From the NCBI GenBank assembly GCA_014529385.2, contig CM043942.1:52382774-52446773 (forward strand): 64,000 nucleotides of DNA. The letters run 5' to 3'. This stretch comes from Adiantum capillus-veneris. Taxonomy: Eukaryota > Streptophyta > Polypodiopsida > Polypodiales > Pteridaceae. The notes under the pieces are model-generated. The model saw only the letters and a program-made list of their open reading frames with translations. It was not told the origin of the DNA and did not search any database. Made by a program: the position numbers and the translations under genes. How positions within the stretch are numbered: the first letter of the stretch is position 1; the number at the start of each line of letters is the position of its first letter. Below, in pieces: positions 58,610-64,000 of this stretch.

Positions 58610-60000
58610 CCCATAAATCGGAGATGGGAGGGTTGCCTTGGGTATGTTCAGATTCCAAGGCTGGTTCTTCTTTGCACATCAAAGCTTTAAAAATAGGTGG
58701 AGCATTTGCCAAGCCGAAGGGAGCCATGTCAATTTGGAACTTAGACGATGTAGGCAAATGACTGCCTATCAACGGATTGATACATTGAAAGTAGGGATTT
58801 AATCTCCATCCATTGACTCTGGTCTTGTGGAGTTTTCCTGATAAATCTGCTAATCTGTAACTACCATTCCCAAACTTTGTTTTTATCATGAAAGGTCCCT
58901 CCCATCTTTGCAAAAACTTTTTGTCAAGTCGAGTATCAAGTCGGTTATCATAGCAAAGAACCAACATACCTTCCTTCAATCCTTTCCCCTTGAGCTTCTT
59001 GTTGATTTTATCCCTTTGGCTTGTCGCTTTGGTGATGTAGTGATCAATGGACTCTTCTCTATCTAGCTCAAGTCGTTGGAGATCTAAGATCCTTTCATGT
59101 AGAACCTCTTTAGGTTTTTTTTCCACTCTTGAAAGAACGTGCAAGCTTGAGAGCTCTACCTGAATGGGGAGAAGCGCCTCCTGTCCATAAACTAGATGAA
59201 GAGGGGTGATTTGGGTAGATACCTTGAAAGATGTCCTATACGCCCAAAGAGCAGCCGTCAAATGGCGATCCCAATCATTAAGCCGGTACACAGCCTGCTT
59301 AGAAATGATCTTATATATCATTCCATTCACTTTTTCCACCAATCCATTGCATTGAGGATAGTAGGGTGTGGAATGCAGGTGTTTCACTTTTAACCTCCTC
59401 AAGAGATCATTCAGAAGGTCAACCCTAAAACCCGGGCCTCGATCTGATAAGATTTCTAGGGGTGTTCCAAACCTACTACAAATATGATAAAAAATAAACT
59501 TTGATACCTCTTCAGCTGTGATTCGGGTTGTGCTTGTTGCTTCCGCCCATCGTGTCATGTAGTCAACACCCATGATGATGAAAACCTTCCCTGTAGAAGT
59601 ACGAGGTAGGGGACCTATTGCATCCACACCCCACTTTTCAAAAAGGCCATTAGATATTATTGGGACTCGAGGCTCATATGTTAGTCGTCTATCCCCAACA
59701 ATTTGGCATGGCTTACATGCCTTACACCAATATTGGACATCACGATGTAAGCTCGGCCAAATAAACCCTACTTGTAAAATCTTCCTACTTGTAATATCTT
59801 GAGAAAAGTGACCACCACAGACATCATCATGACATGAAAGAAGAATTTTCTCTATCTCTTGCACACCTGGTACTCTCCTTAAGACCAAATCTTTCCCTTT
59901 GTGATATAAATTATCCCCGATCAACTGGTAAGGTGTGGCCTTCTTAACTAGTCTATGTCTTTGCACCTTGTCTAAGTGTTTGGGACACTCACCTGCTTGT
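58610..60000 (-). CDS. Integrase region of element B
   Basis: Zinc-binding CGGHFSQDITSRK … CKACKPCQ, core WGVDAIGPLPRTSTGKVF, ILSDRGPGFR, YYPQCNGLVEKVNGM, and tail FLQRWEGPFMIKTKFGNGSY, NGWRLNPYF. After the usual end there is an extra stretch including MAPFGLANAPPIF, which resembles a reverse-transcriptase motif. Confidence 0.9.
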
Positions 60001-60129
60001 AGAAAGAAGATAATGTCTTTTAGCTCCTCTTGACCTTGATATTTGGGTTCATATAGTTTCACACCTCCTACCGCCATTTGAAGCTTTTCATTTGCGAGTA
60101 AGTCTGCTTCCTTGTTATGAGTTCTCACA

Positions 60130-60480
60130 ATGTGTTGTACCTGTGTTGCTTTAAAACCCTTCATCAAAGCTCTTACGCTACTAAGCCACTCAAACAATGA
60201 CGATTCTTGCACCTCCAAGTCCCTTGGATTTGCCTGACCACTAGCAAAGAATCACCTTTTATAATAAGTCTTTGTATGCCTAATTCTTTGCATTCTTCTA
60301 ACCCAAGGGTTAGAGCAGCATACTCAGCCTCATTGTTAGAGTGAACACTGGGTAGAGTGATACCTTTTCTAACCATTACCTCCTTTTGTGGGTTCAAAAT
60401 GATGATTCCCCCTGCTGCTTTGTCTTGTTGGCGTTGATAAGCTCCGTCAAAGCATAAAGTATGGGCATTATCAATCTCCT
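60130..60480 (-). CDS. Archaeal-type RNase H of element B
   Basis: LCFDGAYQRQQDKAAGG, SNNEAEYAALTLGLEEC, IKGDSLLVVRQIQGTW: the second RNase H that defines the Tat lineage. Confidence 0.88.
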
Positions 60481-60499
60481 TCACTTTGAACTGTTTTGA

Positions 60500-61750
60500 G
60501 CCTTCCTCTCTTTGTAGTCGTGATCCTTCCCTTTCTCTCACTTTGTAGGTGAGAATGTCTGCAAGTCCTGCTCTTGTGCTATCTTCTACAAGGAAAGTGT
60601 ATTCAAATTCTTGGAGTTCAAGCACCCACTTTTCTATTCTAGATGAGAGGCTCATGTGTTGTACTACATATGGTAGATTGTGCTCTAAGGTGAGAAAAAC
60701 AAATGGCACAGGGAGAAGATACGATCGAAACTTCCTTACCGCAAACAAGATTGCAAAGACCACTTTCTCCATTTCAGTGTATCCCTTCTCGGCCGGAGTC
60801 ATCACCTTGCTTGCAAAATAGATCGGCCTCATGTATGATGTTTTAGGATCTTTTTGCATCAAAACAACACCAATTGCTTCGAAACCTACACTTGGAGTGA
60901 CATAGTAGGTCTCCTTTGGATCTGGTGGCATTAGGATTGGGAGAGAGCTAAGAATGCCCTTCACTTCCTCAAAACATTTTGCATGTTCCCTCCCCCATTC
61001 AAATGTAGATTGGCTTGCCAACCTATGCAAAGGGGCGATGGATTCTACTAGGAGATGGATGAAGCGAGACATGTACCTCACTTTGTGGTTGAAGGTCATT
61101 AGCTCCTTAGTTGTTGTTGGTGGAGATAATGACAAAAGGGCCTCTACTTTAGAGGGATCCACTTGAATTCCTTGTGAAAAAACCACATGGCCTAGCAAAA
61201 CCACCTGAGATTCACCGATATGACACTTCTCTGGGTTGAGTTGTCCCCCAAATTGATGGAGCCTCTTAAGACCCTCTTCAACCTTTTGGCAGTGAAGTGA
61301 TCTACAACTATAAATACAGAAATCATCCATAAAGACTCTTATAGATTTTCCAAAGAATGGTTGAAATACAAATATTGTGAATCTCATGAAGGTGCTAGGA
61401 GCATTGGTGAGCCCAAAAGGCATTACTCTGAATGCAAAACATCCCCAAGGTGTGATGAAGGTGGTTTTTGGTTGGTCCTCTTCTGCTATTCTAATTTGAA
61501 AATATCATGAATACCCATCACACACAGTGTAGCATTCGTGACCTGCTACTTCATTCAAAATTTCATCTTGGAAAGGGAGAGGGAAGTGGTCCCTCTTTGT
61601 CGCAGCGTTGAGGGGTTTGTAATCCACGCAGACCCTCCACTTACCATTCTTCTTGGGAGTGACTACAATAGGTGATACCCATTCGGAGTTGGATACTGGA
61701 TAGATGAAGCCAGCCTTCAAGAGTCGATTCACTTCTTGTAGGAGAGCCTT
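60500..61750 (-). CDS. Reverse transcriptase and first RNase H region of element B
   Basis: [82 protein letters not shown], then RNase H motifs (SVGFEAIGVVLMQKD, AEKGYTEMEKVVFAILFAVR). Confidence 0.9.
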
Positions 61751-62039
61751 TTGTTGCACAGATCCTAGTCGCCTTAACTTTTGAGCCACGGGTTTGGTCC
61801 CTGGTTTCAATTCAATTCGATGCTCTATTATATCTACACCTCTTATTTGTGAGTAGTCAGTGATAAACAAATTGGGATACCTCCTTAACATATTGATGTA
61901 GGACCTCTTCTCCTCACAAGTAAGATCTTTTTCAAGCATCTTCTCAAATCCTTCTTCAAGGTGGTGGCATCTTTCATCCCCTCGTGTGTGATTGTCTGTT
62001 GGCTTTTCTTCTACTGGAACATCTTGAGTGTTGGCGTTG

Positions 62040-62560
62040 AATACAATTCCCATTACCTCCAAAGAAGACTCCTCTTCACTGGTTGATGCACTGGTTGATG
62101 CTTCCTCATCACTTGAGTAAGGACTCTCCTCTTCGCTCTCTTCATCTACCATGGTTTCATAGTTGATATCTAGTTGCTTTCCTTCTCGCCAATCATACAC
62201 CACCGGTTGACCCTTCTTAAGAATCAAACGACCACTTCCCCATTTTTGATCTGCATTCACAGCAATGAGCCAAGGCCTCCCTAGGATGATGGGATAGCCC
62301 TCCCCCTTAGCTGGCATGACATATACATTAGACACCTTTTTACCCCTTATGTAAGCATCCACAATGGGTTCCACATCTTTTTGTAGCTTTGAGGCCACAA
62401 CCTTAATGGAAAGATTTGCTTTCTTTTTTGGAATTCTTGTACTTACCAACTTTGGCCATTGCCTTCTTACTTTGGCTAATAGGTGTAGAAGCTGAGGCCA
62501 TGAAATGTTTGGCTTTTGGGTTTGTAAATCCTCCAGGATGTTGTAGGGCTCTAGCTCCTT
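62040..62560 (-). CDS. Protease region of element B
   Basis: EPYNILEDLQTQKPNISWPQ is the conserved lead-in; ILGRPWL is the late protease motif; an acidic Ser/Glu linker with EESSLEVMG follows, also present in element A (EESSIEVMG). The active-site segment is not evident in the read frame. Confidence 0.75.
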
Positions 62561-62939
62561 TCCCAATGGGAAGTCTTTGATACCAATTTCCCTTCGCCTT
62601 GATCTTTTCTTCTTGCTACTTTCAGCTTCTTCCATCTTTGACTTCTTCTTCTTGTCCCTTCTGGCTGAATTTGTTCCTTCACTTCTCATGTCTTCATCCT
62701 TATCATGTGCTCTTGTGCGTTTTTCTGCCGGCATAACATCAAAGTTTAGAGTATGCTCATCTATTACCTCTTCTAGCTTGATGATGTTGACTCCTCTTTC
62801 TTCCTCCTCATGTGGGACGGGAGGTATATTTGCTGGTGGTGGTGGTCGATGAAGGATTTGTGGGCCTTGAGCTTGTTCTTGCTGTACAGTGAGAGGAGGC
62901 GGTCTGGGGGGATATATGTCTCCCGGAAGTCGCCTTGGA

Positions 62940-63739
62940 TGTGGACAATTGTACATGCCATGGTCCATTTCATTGCAATTCCAACATCGCAACTCTTGAG
63001 CTTGTCTTCATTGATTGCGATTCCCTTCTCTTGGTTGTCGTTGTTGAGGTAGGCCTTGTACTAGATTCAGAGTGAGGTTCTCAAGCTGTTGAGTCAGCCT
63101 TTGTAAAGCCTCTTGTTGAGAGTTATCTCCTATTTGTGAAGATTGTGCAAGAGGGGCCCTAATTGGTGCTTCCATGGTTTGTGAAGACTCCCTCTCACTC
63201 ACTTCATTTAAACCCCTTGCTCTATGTGCTTGGAAGTGTAGTTTTCTAAACTTGATGATGGCTACCTCACGTGCTTCTTCGAAGGTGGATGGGAATTTTA
63301 GCTCTACTTTAGCCTTTAAAAGTGGATACAAGCCAACCATGAATCTCTCTTTTTTTAGAAAGTTAGGTGCACCACCATGATTTTCTAATGTAGCCTCCCA
63401 CCTACCCCATAGATTGACAAAGGTTGCTTCATAAGAGGGATAGTCTTCAAGTGATACCTGCTTATGTCCAATAAGACATTTCCATAGTCCTTCAGAAGTA
63501 TCACCTTGCCCGAACTTGGAGAGGAAGCTTGCTCGCAGTCTCTCCCAATTGGACTTGATTTGGGGTTTCAAGGTCTCATACCATGCTTTAGCTTCTGCTT
63601 TTAGAACCAACGGGAAGGCTCGTAGCTTTACTTCCTCTTCATCTCTCCTGGATATGAGATGTGCCATCTCCAAGTTGTCAAGAAACTCTTGCGCATCTTC
63701 CCCACTTCTTGCATAGAACGTGGGAAAAGAACTTGACAT
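62940..63739 (-). CDS. gag: gag region of element B
   Basis: Begins MSSSFPTFYARSGEDAQEFL. The gag core has AKAWYETLKPQIKSNWERLR and FLKKERFMVGLYPLLKAKVE, then a Gln-rich end and the zinc knuckle CWNCNEMDHGMYNC near 62950-62990. It aligns throughout with the gag of element A. Confidence 0.9.
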
Positions 63740-63825
63740 TTTGTTTAGACTTTTTGAAATCTCTTTTTTTTAAAAGAAACTTTTCTCTTACGGCCCGCAC
63801 AAGATTATTAACACTATAAATCTGA

Positions 63826-63999
63826 TTACATTAAAATGAAGATGTACACATCCATTGTTAATTCATACTTTATCATAGGTAGAATAAATGGATTAATTGA
63901 AGCATTGATTTCATTGAGGCGAGTGGATCCAAATATCCTCCTTATGATAGATTGAAACCTAAACTTAGTTGCAATGATTATATGAATGGATTGCCGAGC
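63826..63999 (-). CDS. Leader ORF of element B, upstream of gag (start outside the window)
   Basis: The minus strand is open for 57 codons to a TAA at 63826, about 85 bp before gag. It aligns without gaps to leader ORF 1 of element A: HII-x-x-TK-x-x-FQ-x-x-IRRI-x-G, then L-x-EINAS-x-NPFILP, then DVYIF-x-L and the stop. Most changes are conservative or synonymous. The same distance to gag is kept as for leader ORF 2 of element A. Family and function unknown. Confidence 0.7.
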   Translation of the reverse strand, partial: ARQSIHIIIATKFRFQSIIRRIFGSTRLNEINASINPFILPMIKYELTMDVYIFILM

Positions 64000-64000
64000 A

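Larger units (their letters stand above)
56300..64000 (-). mobile_element. Ty3/gypsy Tat-type LTR retrotransposon B, 5' LTR outside the window
   Basis: Reading right to left: leader ORF, gag, protease, reverse transcriptase, RNase H, archaeal-type RNase H, integrase, polypurine tract, 3' LTR. The domain order and many motifs match element A, but the proteins are clearly diverged. It is nearly whole, with about three breaks. The left (outer) LTR border is approximate because the other LTR is not in view; age cannot be estimated here. Confidence 0.9.

Overview
The window is a repeat-dominated stretch of a large land-plant genome with very little host coding sequence. The best taxonomic guess is a fern or other non-seed vascular plant. 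This rests on degraded PPR repeats of the 'TYTCILKGCGS...NALTDMY' style near 45 kb, a LINE reverse-transcriptase tail of a type common in ferns and bryophytes, and very long GA/CT microsatellites. This is inference; no marker gene settles it.

Layout. (1) 1-4646, minus strand: the transposase-proximal end of a CACTA (En/Spm) DNA transposon. Its four visible exons keep 881 codons open, and its 5' terminus is preserved. It sits inside the LTR of the next element. (2) 4647-30435, plus strand: three head-to-tail units (about 8.4 kb each) of one Ty3/gypsy Tat-type LTR retrotransposon (element A), laid out LTR-internal-LTR-internal-LTR-internal-LTR and cut by a 13-base N gap. Small-indel density rises sharply from about 17 kb towards the gap, which looks partly like low consensus quality. 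(3) 30449 to about 35900, minus: a chromovirus-like Ty3/gypsy element (C) with an initiator-Met-tRNA primer site, cut at the gap. (4) 36.0-37.6 kb: a Ty1/copia tail joined to a 5'-truncated LINE. (5) 37835-38330: a Mutator-type MITE with a 9-bp target duplication, 95 bp upstream of the one convincing host gene (38425-39184, two exons, 225 aa, family not recognised). (6) 40.1-50.7 kb: decayed sequence holding a candidate solo LTR with a minisatellite, a fragment resembling the ribosome-biogenesis protein RRS1, a LINE ORF1 relic, PPR pseudogene pieces, a Ty3 gag fossil and many microsatellites. (7) 50748-55976, minus: a nearly whole Ty1/copia element (E) with both LTRs and an ATTTT target duplication. 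(8) about 56300-64000, minus: a second Tat-type element (B), nearly whole, running off the right edge.

The most notable signal is a short ORF (about 58-72 codons) lying between the LTR and gag in both Tat-type elements. Its protein sequence and stop position are conserved between A and B while codons differ at many synonymous sites, so it appears to be a real coding part. Element A carries two tandem, diverged copies of it. I do not recognise the family.

The window shows no tRNA, rRNA, CRISPR or operon structure. Apart from the gene at 38425, nearly all coding potential belongs to mobile elements or their relics.
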